From Thermodesulfobacteriota bacterium (GTDB lineage Bacteria > Desulfobacterota > Anaeroferrophillalia > Anaeroferrophillales > Tharpellaceae), in assembly GCA_024762675.1 (NCBI GenBank), contig JANTGZ010000008.1, positions 1 through 48,075 on the forward strand: DNA of 48,075 nucleotides, in the 5' to 3' direction. The notes under the pieces are model-generated. The model did not search any database. It was not told the origin of the DNA and was given only the letters and a program-made list of their open reading frames with translations. Shown here piece after piece: positions 36,147 through 45,255 of the stretch (positions are counted from its first letter, which is position 1; each line of letters begins with the position of its first letter). Made by a program: the position numbers and the translations under genes.

Positions 36147-36623
36147 TTATTTGCCGTTGAAGATAAACTTTTCCGGGTTTTTTAATTTTTCTATATCGAA
36201 GATAAAATCTTCACGCTGATAATCAACAAAATCATAAACCTTCGATAACTCAATCGCATCTTTGGGACACGCTTCCTGACAAAAACCACAAAAAATGCAG
36301 CGTAGTTCGTCGATTACAAATTCTTTCGGGTAACGAGTTCCGCCAGCCTCTTCGTAGGGTACGATGGTGATTGCCTGAGGAGGACAGATCTTGGCACAAA
36401 GTCCGCAAGCGACACATTTGAGAGCACCCTGTTCATCAACTTTCAAGCGATGCAGTCCCCGCCAACGGTCACTAACCTCACGACGCTCGGTAGGATACAT
36501 GATCGTAATCGGCTTACTGAAAAAATTCTTCAGGGTGTAGCCCAGTCCTTTCAGGATCGGCGTGATAAATTTTCCTGTCGGCCGCCGGTCGCTGATATTC
36601 ATTGCATAATCTTTGTCTGCCAT
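36147..36623 (-). CDS. nuoI: NADH-quinone oxidoreductase subunit I (two 4Fe-4S clusters)
   Basis: Peripheral-arm subunit of 158 residues carrying clusters N6a and N6b. The two motifs are CVACGLCAKICPPQAI (about residues 75-90) and CIFCGFCQEACPKDAIELS (about 114-132), all eight cysteines present. The N-terminal helix region (ILKGLGYTLKNFFSKPITIMYPTERREVSDRWRGLHRL) is as in other NuoI. AGGATGAT precedes ATG 36623. It passes electrons from the NuoG-like/FdhA subunit towards NuoB. Confidence 0.97.
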   Translation of the reverse strand: MADKDYAMNISDRRPTGKFITPILKGLGYTLKNFFSKPITIMYPTERREVSDRWRGLHRLKVDEQGALKCVACGLCAKICPPQAITIVPYEEAGGTRYPKEFVIDELRCIFCGFCQEACPKDAIELSKVYDFVDYQREDFIFDIEKLKNPEKFIFNGK

Positions 36624-36688
36624 ATCATCCTCATCGAAGCCTTACTGCCATTTACCGGCATAAAGGTCATTAAAACAGTCTCTCTCTT

Positions 36689-37675
36689 TTACAGGTTAAA
36701 CACCAGCATCCACAATCCCGTAAGCATGATGTTAAGCAGTCCGAAAGGAAGCAGGATTTTCCACCCGAAACTCATCACCTGATCATAGCGTAAGCGCGGG
36801 AAAGTTGATCGTTCCCAAACACAGAAGAAAATAACTATAAAAACTTTTAGAAAGAACCAGTGCGGACCGTCAACCACAGGGCCATGCCAGCCCCCGAGAA
36901 ACAGGGTCGTGACCAGGGCAGCAAAGACAAACATGTGACAATATTCGGCCATAAAAAAGAGAGCAAACTTCATTGAGCTGTACTCAACATTGAAACCACA
37001 TGCAAGTTCAGCTTCAGCTTCAGGCATGTCGAAAGGAGTTCGATTGAGCTCAGCCAGGCCGCAGATAATAAAAAGGATAAAAGCGAAAGGTTGCTTGACT
37101 ATATTCCAAAGTCCGGTTTGCGAATTGACAATATCGATCAGACTCAAGGAGCCACTAACCATCACTACCGCAATAACAGCCAGGGCCAGAGAGAGCTCGT
37201 AACTGATCATTTGGGCCGTACCACGCAGACCACCTATCACACCATATTTATTTCCCGAGGACCACCCACCCAGGATACCGCCATAAGAGCCTATTGTCGA
37301 AATTGCAAGGACCAGCAGTATACCAACATCCAAGTCGGTCAAGTAGAGATTTATTTCGCGACCCATAATTGTAATTTTATCGCCAAAGGGGACGATAACC
37401 ACCAAAGTCACAGCCGCTCCAATACTTATGATCGGTGCAAGCAGGAACAGCGGTTTATCTGCATTATCGGGGAGCAGCTCTTCTTTGAAGAAACCCTTGA
37501 TACCATCGGCGATGGGTTGCAAAAGACCATGGAAACCAACCCGATGAGGACCATGCCGCAACTGAACATGGCCTAAGACTTTCCGCTCAATCCAGGTTGA
37601 ATAAGCCACAATCAGGAGGCTGACAACAAAAGCCACCAATGTCTTAATTATCAGTATGGTCATAAACTCTAGCAT
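36689..37675 (-). CDS. nuoH: NADH-quinone oxidoreductase subunit H
   Basis: Membrane anchor that forms the quinone cavity with NuoB and NuoD; 328 residues with about eight helices. Diagnostic: WIERKVLGHVQLRHGPHRVGFHGLLQPIADGIKGFFKEE near the N-terminus and ELNRTPFDMPEAEAELACGFNVEYSSMKFALFFMAEY, rich in the conserved acidic residues of the E-channel. AGAGG lies upstream of the start. In this operon it follows the FdhA-like gene directly, where nuoG would normally be. Confidence 0.97.
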   Translation of the reverse strand: MLEFMTILIIKTLVAFVVSLLIVAYSTWIERKVLGHVQLRHGPHRVGFHGLLQPIADGIKGFFKEELLPDNADKPLFLLAPIISIGAAVTLVVIVPFGDKITIMGREINLYLTDLDVGILLVLAISTIGSYGGILGGWSSGNKYGVIGGLRGTAQMISYELSLALAVIAVVMVSGSLSLIDIVNSQTGLWNIVKQPFAFILFIICGLAELNRTPFDMPEAEAELACGFNVEYSSMKFALFFMAEYCHMFVFAALVTTLFLGGWHGPVVDGPHWFFLKVFIVIFFCVWERSTFPRLRYDQVMSFGWKILLPFGLLNIMLTGLWMLVFNL

Positions 37676-37755
37676 CCGTCATACCTCTTCAAACGGTGAA
37701 CGGTTGAGATTGCATTTTTCACAAATCCGGTCAGCAAGCAACCGAAATCAACTTT

Positions 37756-40434
37756 TTAAACAGCTTTTTCCACCTTAACAGCACAAACCTTGTACTCCGG
37801 TATTTTCGCGACCGGGTCAAGAACTGCATTGGTCAGACGATTTACCGCAACTTCATGGAAGTGAAAGGGGACAAAAACCAAGCCGGCTGCAGGTCGGTCA
37901 CTCAACCACGCTTTTACTTCTATGCTGCCCCGCCGTGAACTGATACTCAGCAGATCGCCGTCTTCCACCCCGAGACGTGCTGCATCTTCCGGGTTTATCT
38001 CTGCCTTTATCTCAGGGTGGACTTTATTTAAGCCCTCACCTTTACGAGTCATGGTTCCGGTATGAAAATGTGAATGAACCCGACCAGTCGTCAAAATAAA
38101 GGGATATTCAGCATCGGCATTTTCGGCCGGCGGCTGATGGTCAATAGTAAAAAAGAGACCCTTTCCCCGTGAAAAGTTGCTGACATGAAGGATAGGAGTT
38201 CCGGGATGATCGGTATCAGGGCAGGGCCAGGCCAGCCCTTTTTCGGCAATCCGCTCATAGGTTATCCCGCCATAACTGGGGGTCACCTGACTTATCTCCT
38301 GCATTATCGCTTCAGCACTCTCATACTTCATCTCATAACCCATGCGGGTCGAAAGCTCGGCGATAATTTCGCGATCTTCGCGGGCTTCGCCGGGGATCGT
38401 CAAAGCTTTGCGGATACGCTGCACAACCCGTTCGGAGTTAACAAATGTACCATCTTTTTCGGCAAAAGATACCCCGGGCAGTACCACATCGGCCATCTTT
38501 GCGGTCTCAGTCATAAAGAGATCCTGGACCACAAAAAAATCGAGAGCTTCAACACAGTGCTCAATATGTGTGAGATCGGGGTCACTGACTAAAGGATTCT
38601 CACCCATTATGTACATAGCCTTGACCTTACCCTCCGCAGCAGCTGGAAACATCTCAGTCAAGACAAGTCCGGGATTGGCATCTAGAGCATCGGCTTCAAG
38701 GCCCCAAGCCTTGGCAAATTTTTCCCGTACCTCAGGAATATCAACTTTCTGATAACCGGTATAGACATTAGGCAGACCACCCATGTCACAGGCACCTTGG
38801 ACATTGTTCTGACCACGCAGAGGATTAACTCCACCGCCCTCTACTCCCATATTGCCGCAGAGCATAGCCAGGTTACCAAGGGATTTCACATTGTCGGTTC
38901 CACAACTATGCTGAGTGATACCCATGGCGTAAAGAATAGATGCCGGGCTCGCCTGACCATATAGTTTGGCAGCGGCATAAAGTTCATCTTCAGACAACCC
39001 GGTTATACCGGAGACATATTCCGGGGTATATTTTTCCAGATTTTTGGCAAAATCTTCATACCCTTCGCAACGCTCAGCGACATACTCTTGAGCCGCCCAA
39101 CCTTCTTTGATAATGATGTGCATCAAGCCATTGATCCAGGCAATATCAGTCCCCGGCTTAGGTTGCAGGTAGAGCTCGGCATAATCTACCAGATCAATGC
39201 GGCGTGGATCTATGACGAGAATTTTAGTTCCGTGCTTAAGAACCGCTTCTTTAAGATAGTTGGCAAAGATAGGATGATTTTCAGTAGTATTGGTTCCGGT
39301 TACAAGGACAGTCTCAGATTTCAGAACGTCTTTGATCGGGTTAGTCATCGCTCCACTTCCGAATGTGGCGGCCAGTCCGGCCACCGTTGAGGAGTGTCAG
39401 AGCCTGGCGCAGTGATCGACATTATTAGTCCCGATCGCAGCGCGCATAAATTTCTGAAAAAGGTAATTTTCTTCGTTACTGCAACGGGCTGAAGTCAGGC
39501 CGCCAATGGCACCGCCGCCATGTTCCGCTTTAATGGCCGAGAACTTTTCAGCTACCAAACTTAAAGCTTCATCCCAACTGGCTTCCTGAAACTCACCATT
39601 CTGTTTGATCATTGGTGTTTTCAGGCGATCATCACTGTTGATAAATTCGTAACCAAAACGCCCTTTGACACAGAGACTTCCTTGATTAACGCCAACTCCA
39701 TCTTTGGTGGTTACTGCAATAACCTGATTGTTTTGAACGTTGAGTTCGAGCTGACAACCACAACCACAATATGTACAGGTCGTCGGAACCCTGTCGATGA
39801 GCCAGGTGCGCCCTCTATAACGACTCAAGTCAGCCGTCAAGGCACCAGTTGGACAGACCTGGAGACATTCGCCACATGATTGACAAATCTCCGGATCAAC
39901 CGCAACCACCTGAGCTCCGTAGCCATCACCTTCGATACTGATGGCTCCGATCCCTTTAATCTCCTGGCAAGCAGTAACGCAGCGCAGACACATAATACAA
40001 CGATCTGGCCAATATCGAATCAACGGAGTCGCATAAAGAGAATCGCGATCTACCTTAGCAGCCGTATACTCAACTTTATCAATACCGTGTTCATAAACCA
40101 GATCCTGCAAAAGACACTCACCACCCTTGTCGCATATCGGACAATCAAGCGGATGGTTGACCAGAATCAACTTCAATGAATCCTGGCGAATCCGGGTCAG
40201 ACGATCGGAATTAGTTGTAACTTCAATACCATCCTCAACCGGAGTTGTACACGCCGCCATGGGGTGTCCAAAGCCATCGATCTCCACCACACACATACGA
40301 CATGATCCAATCGGATTCAGACGTTCATGATAACAGAGAGTCGGGATTCTGATATCGACACTTTTGGCCGCCTCAAGGATGGTCGTTCCCTGGGGGACGG
40401 TGACTTCCTTACCGTCAATCGTCAACGTGACCAT
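37756..40434 (-). CDS. fdhA: Selenocysteine-containing formate dehydrogenase alpha / NuoG-like subunit (UGA read-through)
   Basis: The ORF track splits this gene at a TGA (39397-39399); both parts are in the same frame and read [28 protein letters not shown], the molybdenum-ligand site of formate dehydrogenases. The full product is 892 residues with Sec346. Order: NuoG-like 2Fe-2S (CYHERLNPIGSCRMC), His-Cys cluster (HPLDCPICDKGGEC), two ferredoxin clusters (CIMCLRCVTAC, CQSCGECLQVCP), the pterin-domain 4Fe-4S (CTYCGCGC), bis-MGD catalytic domain with Sec-His and the substrate Arg (SERVVQRIRKA), and the C-terminal MGD-binding domain. It probably oxidises formate and feeds electrons into the complex I arm in place of NuoG. 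AGGGA precedes ATG 40434. Resembles NAD-linked FdhA and SfrA. Confidence 0.93.
39354..39396 (-). promoter_or_regulatory. Bacterial SECIS element in fdhA
   Basis: Immediately after the UGA the mRNA can fold with a 7-bp upper stem GGUGGCC / GGCCGCC closing a GGACU loop, and a lower stem CACUCC / GGAAGUG with one bulged A. The loop begins exactly 18 bases after the UGA, the same spacing as in the E. coli fdhF SECIS, whose loop is GGUCU. This is where the SelB-Sec-tRNA complex would bind. Confidence 0.88.
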
Positions 40435-40508
40435 ACTATTTTTCCCTGCCTAATAATTTTACAGAATTTAACTTATGATACATATAATATTTCAAAAGGC
40501 CTAAAAAG

Positions 40509-42461
40509 CTATACCTTAACTGTTGCAACTCGATAACAGCGCAAGCAGCGATCCGCCTCAGCCATCGCATCCTGGATTGAAAAGCCCTGCTCGACCTCGT
40601 CGTTGGTAAACTTTCTTGTATCAGGATCGAGCATCTCCAACTCTTTGCGCTCACGCCCCCCGAGAAAGCCAATATCCTCAGACTGATCGTAGACTTTAAC
40701 TTTTTTGAAGAACTTATCAAAATAATCGTCTTCACTATATTCCAAAGATCTACCATTGATCATTTTATCGATACTAAATGCTGCTGTTCGACCTCCCGCA
40801 CATGCGGTTATAAGGGCTCCAGGACCGGTTTCACAGTCACCACCGGAAAAGATCTTGGGCTCATCGCTCTGTTTGGTCAACTCATCGACAACAATCGTTT
40901 TCCAACGCGTAGTTTTAACATCTTCACGCCCTTCGAGAAGCGAAAGATCCATTGTCTGGCCGATTGCCGGCACCACAATATCACAATCAATCACAAACTC
41001 GGACCCTTCAACCGCAACCGGACGGCGACGACCACTCTCATCGGCCTCGCCAAGCTCCATACGGACACACTCAAGGCCGACAACCTTACCATTCTCAGCT
41101 ATAATCTTCACCGGATGAGTCAGATAATGAAAATTAACCTTCTCCTCTTCGGCATCATGTATTTCAACATGATCAGCTGGCATCTCATTTTTGGTCCGAC
41201 GATAGACCAGGTTGACATCCGGTTTATCGACCCTGAAGGAGCAACGCACGCAGTCGATTGCGACATTACCACCGCCGACAACCACAACTTTTTTGCCGGC
41301 CGGATAGGGATCTCGTCCCTGGTTGATATCTAACAGGTATTGTACACCTGAGATATAACCATCGTAATTTTCCTCTTCCCCTTCGACTCCCATCGTCGTT
41401 CCAAGATGGGCGCCTATGGCGATAAAAACCGCATCATTATCAGCTTCGAGCTGGGACAGTTTAATATCTTTACCGACTACGGTTTCGTAGTTAAACTTAA
41501 CCCCCATTCTTTCGATCCGATCGACCTCTTCGCGTAAGATAGGCCGGGGCAGGCGATAGTCAGGTATGCCCATAGCTGACATTCCGCCAGGCTCGTCGAA
41601 GCGTTCGTAGACGGTCACATCATGCCCCTTACGTGCGAGATGGTAGGCACAGGTCACACCACTTGGACCAGCTCCAACAATTGCTACTTTCCCGGTTTTC
41701 TCTGAAGGCTCAATCTCAAATTCGGGCTCTTTACCCTTACCAAGCTCATAATCAGCAACAAAGCGTTTGAGAAATTTGATCGAGATTGGCGCATCTAGGT
41801 TCATACGTCGACAATGCTCTTCACAAGGACGCACGCAAACCCGACCTACGACACCCGGCAAGGGTAGTTTCTCACGAATTACATCCAGAGAATCCTGAAA
41901 CCTGCCCTCTTTTATACATTCAACATAGGTTGGAATATCGAGATGAATGGGACAGGCATCCATACATGGTGCCGTCAATTTAGAATGATAAGAGCCGGCA
42001 GGAACTGCTTTTTTATCGTTGATTGCGGCTTCAAACTTCTCCGCAAAATGTTCTAAAGCATGAAGGATCGGCACCGGCCCGGACTGACCTATATTACATT
42101 TTGAAGACTCCTGGATGGATTCAGCCAAGCGGCCCAAAACCTCAAGATCCTGAGGTTTCCCTTGCCCCTGACAAATTCTTTCCAGGGTCTCGGCCATAAC
42201 CCGGGTACCAATCCGACAGAGGAAACATTTGCCACAGGATTTCTCCTGAATCTCTTTCATGTAGACCCGGCTCAAATCAACGACATCGGTCTCCGGATCA
42301 CGAATGACTAATCCGTACCAGCCCATCAGAGCTTTAACCGCTTCGTCCTGTCTGAAATATTCCGGCAGTTCAACACTGTTGACCGGCTCTAAGTCCTGGC
42401 CTTCTTTGTCGCGGTTGTCAACTACTTCACCGCCCCAGGAACTAAATAAAATCTCAGCCAT
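40509..42461 (-). CDS. NuoF C-terminal domain fused to a GltD/NfnB-like NADPH flavoprotein (SfrB-like)
   Basis: A 650-residue cytosolic chimera. Residues about 30-155 match the C-terminal 4Fe-4S domain of NuoF (EIQEKSCGKCFLCRIGTR ... SSKCNIGQSGPVPI), but NuoF's FMN/NADH part is missing. Then comes the GltD-like N-terminal cluster domain (APCMDACPIHLDIPTYVECIKEGRF, GRVCVRPCEEHCRR), the FAD fold VAIVGAGPSGVTCAYHLARKGHDVTVYERFDEPGGM, and the nucleotide fold VVVVGGGNVAIDCVRCSFR, ending with EADRCLRC. Such proteins include the beta subunit of the NADPH-dependent SfrAB reductase. I infer NAD(P)H dehydrogenation or electron exchange with the FdhA-like partner. ATG 42461 has GGGAG upstream; the track's TTG 42479 is not used. 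Confidence 0.9.
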   Translation of the reverse strand: MAEILFSSWGGEVVDNRDKEGQDLEPVNSVELPEYFRQDEAVKALMGWYGLVIRDPETDVVDLSRVYMKEIQEKSCGKCFLCRIGTRVMAETLERICQGQGKPQDLEVLGRLAESIQESSKCNIGQSGPVPILHALEHFAEKFEAAINDKKAVPAGSYHSKLTAPCMDACPIHLDIPTYVECIKEGRFQDSLDVIREKLPLPGVVGRVCVRPCEEHCRRMNLDAPISIKFLKRFVADYELGKGKEPEFEIEPSEKTGKVAIVGAGPSGVTCAYHLARKGHDVTVYERFDEPGGMSAMGIPDYRLPRPILREEVDRIERMGVKFNYETVVGKDIKLSQLEADNDAVFIAIGAHLGTTMGVEGEEENYDGYISGVQYLLDINQGRDPYPAGKKVVVVGGGNVAIDCVRCSFRVDKPDVNLVYRRTKNEMPADHVEIHDAEEEKVNFHYLTHPVKIIAENGKVVGLECVRMELGEADESGRRRPVAVEGSEFVIDCDIVVPAIGQTMDLSLLEGREDVKTTRWKTIVVDELTKQSDEPKIFSGGDCETGPGALITACAGGRTAAFSIDKMINGRSLEYSEDDYFDKFFKKVKVYDQSEDIGFLGGRERKELEMLDPDTRKFTNDEVEQGFSIQDAMAEADRCLRCYRVATVKV

Positions 42462-42512
42462 TAACCGACTCCCATTCAAAAAACTCTATATAAGTTCGCT
42501 TAATACTAAAAA

Positions 42513-43685
42513 CTAACGATCGATCTCGCCCAACACAATATCAATACTCCCGATAACCGATATGGCATCTGCGAGCATATGGCCCTTCATCATCTTCTCC
42601 AGTGCGCTGACCAATATAAAACAGGGGGAGCGCACCTTCATACGGTAGGGGTTCTCAGTGCCGTCGCCAACCAAGTAAAAACCTAGTTCACCCTTTGAAC
42701 CTTCTACTGCATGATAGATCTCTCCTTCAGGTACTTCGGGCCCCTGGCACTGAATCTTAAAGCGCCGGATCAAAGCACTTATATCCTTTTCAACGTCAGC
42801 AAGGTCGGGGTTGGCAATCAAGGGATTATCAACATTAACTGGCCCTTCTGGTAAATTTTCAAGAGCTTGCTCTATTATATTCAGCGATTGTGTAAACTCT
42901 TCCATGCGTACCAGATAACGATCATAGACATCACCATTATCTCCTACCGGCACCTTAAAATCAAAATCTCCATAACTACTATAAGGCATCGCCTTACGGA
43001 CATCGTAAGCTACTCCAGAGCCTCTGAGAGAGGGTCCGGTGAGACCGTAATTGACCGCTTCTTCAGCAGATATCTTACCGATCCCCATGGTTCTTTTGCG
43101 CCAGATAATGTTGTCGGTAAGCAACGTATTGTAACCATCAACTGCAGTCGGAAACCATTTGATAAATTCGCGCAGATATTTAATGAAATTGGGAGTAATA
43201 TCCTTGGCCACGCCACCGACTCTGAGATAAGAAGGAGTCAAGCGATAACCGGAGACCTCCTCGGTCATATTCATGATCATCTCGCGATCACGGAAGGTAT
43301 AAAAGACCACCGTCATAGCCCCGATATCCAGGGCATGACTGCCGATCCAAAGATGATGCCCCATAATCCGGGCTAACTCTCCCATTATAACCCGAATATA
43401 CTGAGCTCTCTTGGGGACTTCAATACCAAGAAGCTTTTCCGCAGCGGTACAGTAACCCATGTTGCATAGGGTCGCCGCCGTATAGTCAAAACGGTCAGTC
43501 AAGGGTATGACCTGCTGGTAGTTCATGCTCTCCGCGATCTTTTCGATGCCCCGGTGCAGGTGCCCAATATGGGGCGTGACCTTGACGATTGTTTCGCCAT
43601 CAAGCTCCAGAACCAGACGCAAGACCCCGTGAGTCGCTGGATGATGCGGACCCATGTTGATGGTCAATAATTTTCCCTCAGCCAT
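42513..43685 (-). CDS. nuoD: NADH-quinone oxidoreductase subunit D
   Basis: The 49-kDa-type subunit that forms the quinone site with NuoB; 390 residues. MGPHHPATHGVLRLVLELDGE and TPHIGHLHRGIEKIAESMNYQQVIPLTDRFDY are hallmark strings and contain the conserved quinone-pocket His; the C-terminus ISVIGSIDIVLGEIDR is typical. It is separate from NuoC, unlike the fused NuoCD of E. coli. ATG 43685 with GAGG upstream is preferred over the TTG of the ORF track (43694). Confidence 0.97.
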   Translation of the reverse strand: MAEGKLLTINMGPHHPATHGVLRLVLELDGETIVKVTPHIGHLHRGIEKIAESMNYQQVIPLTDRFDYTAATLCNMGYCTAAEKLLGIEVPKRAQYIRVIMGELARIMGHHLWIGSHALDIGAMTVVFYTFRDREMIMNMTEEVSGYRLTPSYLRVGGVAKDITPNFIKYLREFIKWFPTAVDGYNTLLTDNIIWRKRTMGIGKISAEEAVNYGLTGPSLRGSGVAYDVRKAMPYSSYGDFDFKVPVGDNGDVYDRYLVRMEEFTQSLNIIEQALENLPEGPVNVDNPLIANPDLADVEKDISALIRRFKIQCQGPEVPEGEIYHAVEGSKGELGFYLVGDGTENPYRMKVRSPCFILVSALEKMMKGHMLADAISVIGSIDIVLGEIDR

Positions 43686-43744
43686 CGCTACCAACCTCAG
43701 TATAAGTTATCTCTATTTTATCGAAAAATACTAATCTAATTAAC

Positions 43745-44248
43745 CTAAAGAACCTGAATCGTATCAGGGTTCCACTTTTCATCAAAGTCCTTCCCTCTTA
43801 AGGGAAAATCTTTACGTAGAGGATGTCCATCGAAATCATCCCACATCAGGATTCGCCGCAGGTCGGGATGATCACTGAAACCGATCCCCAGCAAATCATA
43901 GATCTCACGCTCAGGCCAGTTGGCTGATTTCCAGATATCGGTTACAGTTGGCACCTCAACATCTTCAGGAACCATGACTTTAACCAGAAGACGGCGGAAG
44001 TCGTCCATTGAATGCAAAACATAGACAACCTCAAATCGAGGCTCTCTTGGCATTTTATCAATCCCCAACACATCTGAAAGAAGGTCATAATGCAGGGTCT
44101 TATCATCATGCAGATAGAGCATGATATCATGCAATTTTTCGAGACTGACGACAATTGTCAGGTCACCCCTGAAATCAACATCCGCTACGATTGCATCGGC
44201 AAACTCACCCTGCAACTGTTCCAGCACTTTAGCATTATCCATAGTCAT
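43745..44248 (-). CDS. nuoC: NADH-quinone oxidoreductase subunit C
   Basis: The 30-kDa-type peripheral-arm subunit, 167 residues, identified by the signature SANWPEREIYDLLGIGFSDHPDLRRILMWDDFDGHPLRKDFPLRG near the C-terminus. Structural, with no cofactor. An AGGAAGAG site precedes ATG 44248. It lies 22 bases after nuoB and 59 bases before nuoD. Confidence 0.97.
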   Translation of the reverse strand: MTMDNAKVLEQLQGEFADAIVADVDFRGDLTIVVSLEKLHDIMLYLHDDKTLHYDLLSDVLGIDKMPREPRFEVVYVLHSMDDFRRLLVKVMVPEDVEVPTVTDIWKSANWPEREIYDLLGIGFSDHPDLRRILMWDDFDGHPLRKDFPLRGKDFDEKWNPDTIQVL

Positions 44249-44270
44249 GATTTAAACTCTTCCTGATCTG

Positions 44271-44801
44271 CTAACACAAACTGACAATATCAGACTTACT
44301 GCTTGAAGGCTCACTATAATCGGGCCGCGAGGTAAACTTATCCTGCATTATTTTATCCTGCAGTTTCATGATACTAGCCAGGAGAGCTTCCGGTCGCGGA
44401 GGACAGCCCGGAACATATACGTCTACGGGAATAATCTGATCGACTCCCTGAACCACCGAGTAGCTTTGAAAGATCCCACCACAAGAAGCGCAGGCTCCCA
44501 TTGCAATTACCCAACGAGGCTCAGCCATCTGTTCATAAATACGTTTCACCATGACCGACATTTTCTTGGTCAAGGTTCCGGCAACAATCATCAAGTCGGA
44601 CTGGCGCGGCGACGGTCGAAAAACCTCGGATCCGAAGCGGGCGATATCGTAGCTACTCAAACTAGTAGCCATCATCTCCAAAGCGCATCAGGCCAAACCG
44701 AAGGTACAGGGCCAGATCGAATTCTTACGCCCCCAGTTAACCAGACCTTCAAGGTTGGTAACCAGGAATCCGTCGCCCTTTAATGCACTCTCTATTCCCA
44801 T
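44271..44801 (-). CDS. nuoB: NADH-quinone oxidoreductase subunit B with in-frame UGA at a cluster N2 cysteine (candidate selenoprotein)
   Basis: The ORF track starts this gene late at 44681 because a TGA (44688-44690) interrupts it. Upstream of the TGA the same frame encodes a normal NuoB N-terminus, [10 protein letters not shown]...[17 protein letters not shown], starting at ATG 44801, which overlaps the nuoA stop by 10 bases. The junction reads [16 protein letters not shown], where other NuoB have GLACCAIEMMATS, so UGA sits exactly at the first of the two tandem cysteines that bind cluster N2. The other ligands are present ([17 protein letters not shown]). Total 176 residues with Sec38. NuoB carries N2, the last cluster before quinone. 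No other lesion is seen. Selenocysteine or a base error are the two readings; without read-through no functional NuoB would come from this locus. Confidence 0.85.
44650..44671 (-). promoter_or_regulatory. Candidate SECIS hairpin in nuoB
   Basis: Downstream of the nuoB UGA the mRNA can form a perfect 6-bp stem GCUACU / AGUAGC extended by a G-U and a U-A pair, closing an AGUUUG loop. The loop starts 24 bases after the UGA and has G as its second base, which fits the published bacterial SECIS consensus (G in the first two loop bases, roughly 16-37 bases from UGA). The stem is less GC-rich than the fdhA one, so it is a candidate only. Confidence 0.45.
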
Positions 44802-45148
44802 TCCAAGGCTCCCTTTTTCCAGACATAGATATAACACACAAAGAGGATCACCATAAAAATGGCCATCTCAACAAACCCAAACAGACCCAGGCTTTTATAG
44901 TGAACCGCCCAAGGGTAGAGGAAGACACACTCCAAATCAAAAACCAGAAAGAGCAGAGCGACAACGTAATACTTGATTGGTGTCTGCACGTAGCTTGCAC
45001 CAATAGTTGTCATGCCACACTCATAAGTCTCTTTTTTTACCCGAGATTTTCGATTCGGCCCCAGAACACTGGAAAGCACTACGGCGACAACCCCAAATCC
45101 TACACCGACAATCATCATCAGCAGTACGGGTACATAATCTTGCAACAT
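44792..45148 (-). CDS. nuoA: NADH-quinone oxidoreductase subunit A
   Basis: A 118-residue membrane subunit with three helices. TYECGM and [32 protein letters not shown] are the conserved NuoA segments, the latter with the acidic residues near the quinone cavity; KKGALEWE is the tail. AGGGGTGAAGAGAT precedes ATG 45148. First gene of the operon, transcribed from a near-perfect sigma-70 promoter about 108 bases upstream. Its last 10 bases overlap the nuoB start. Confidence 0.96.
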   Translation of the reverse strand: MLQDYVPVLLMMIVGVGFGVVAVVLSSVLGPNRKSRVKKETYECGMTTIGASYVQTPIKYYVVALLFLVFDLECVFLYPWAVHYKSLGLFGFVEMAIFMVILFVCYIYVWKKGALEWE

Positions 45149-45181
45149 ATCTCTTCACCCCTGATCGCAGCAGACTAAATA

Positions 45182-45208
45182 CCAATTGTAACTTCTGAAT
45201 ACAATTGG
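45182..45208. repeat. Inverted repeat in the nuo 5' leader
   Basis: CCAATTGTA (45182-45190) and TACAATTGG (45200-45208) are perfect 9-base arms with a 9-base centre, 34 bases upstream of the nuoA start and downstream of the predicted transcription start. It could be an operator acting as a roadblock or a leader hairpin. Confidence 0.5.
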
Positions 45209-45255
45209 ATTAGCCCGAGATAATTATTATGTGAAGCTTTTTATTAAGCGCGGCT

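Noticed and set aside
37756-39384. Separate molybdopterin oxidoreductase gene starting at 39384
   Set aside because: It is in the same frame as the ORF ending at 39397, the only break is a UGA at the Sec position, and a SECIS hairpin follows; it is the second part of one gene.
44271-44681. Short NuoB beginning MEMMATS, or a nuoB pseudogene
   Set aside because: The upstream frame encodes a normal NuoB N-terminus to ATG 44801 and the only interruption is UGA at a Cys codon. A pseudogene or read error cannot be excluded but shows no other lesion.
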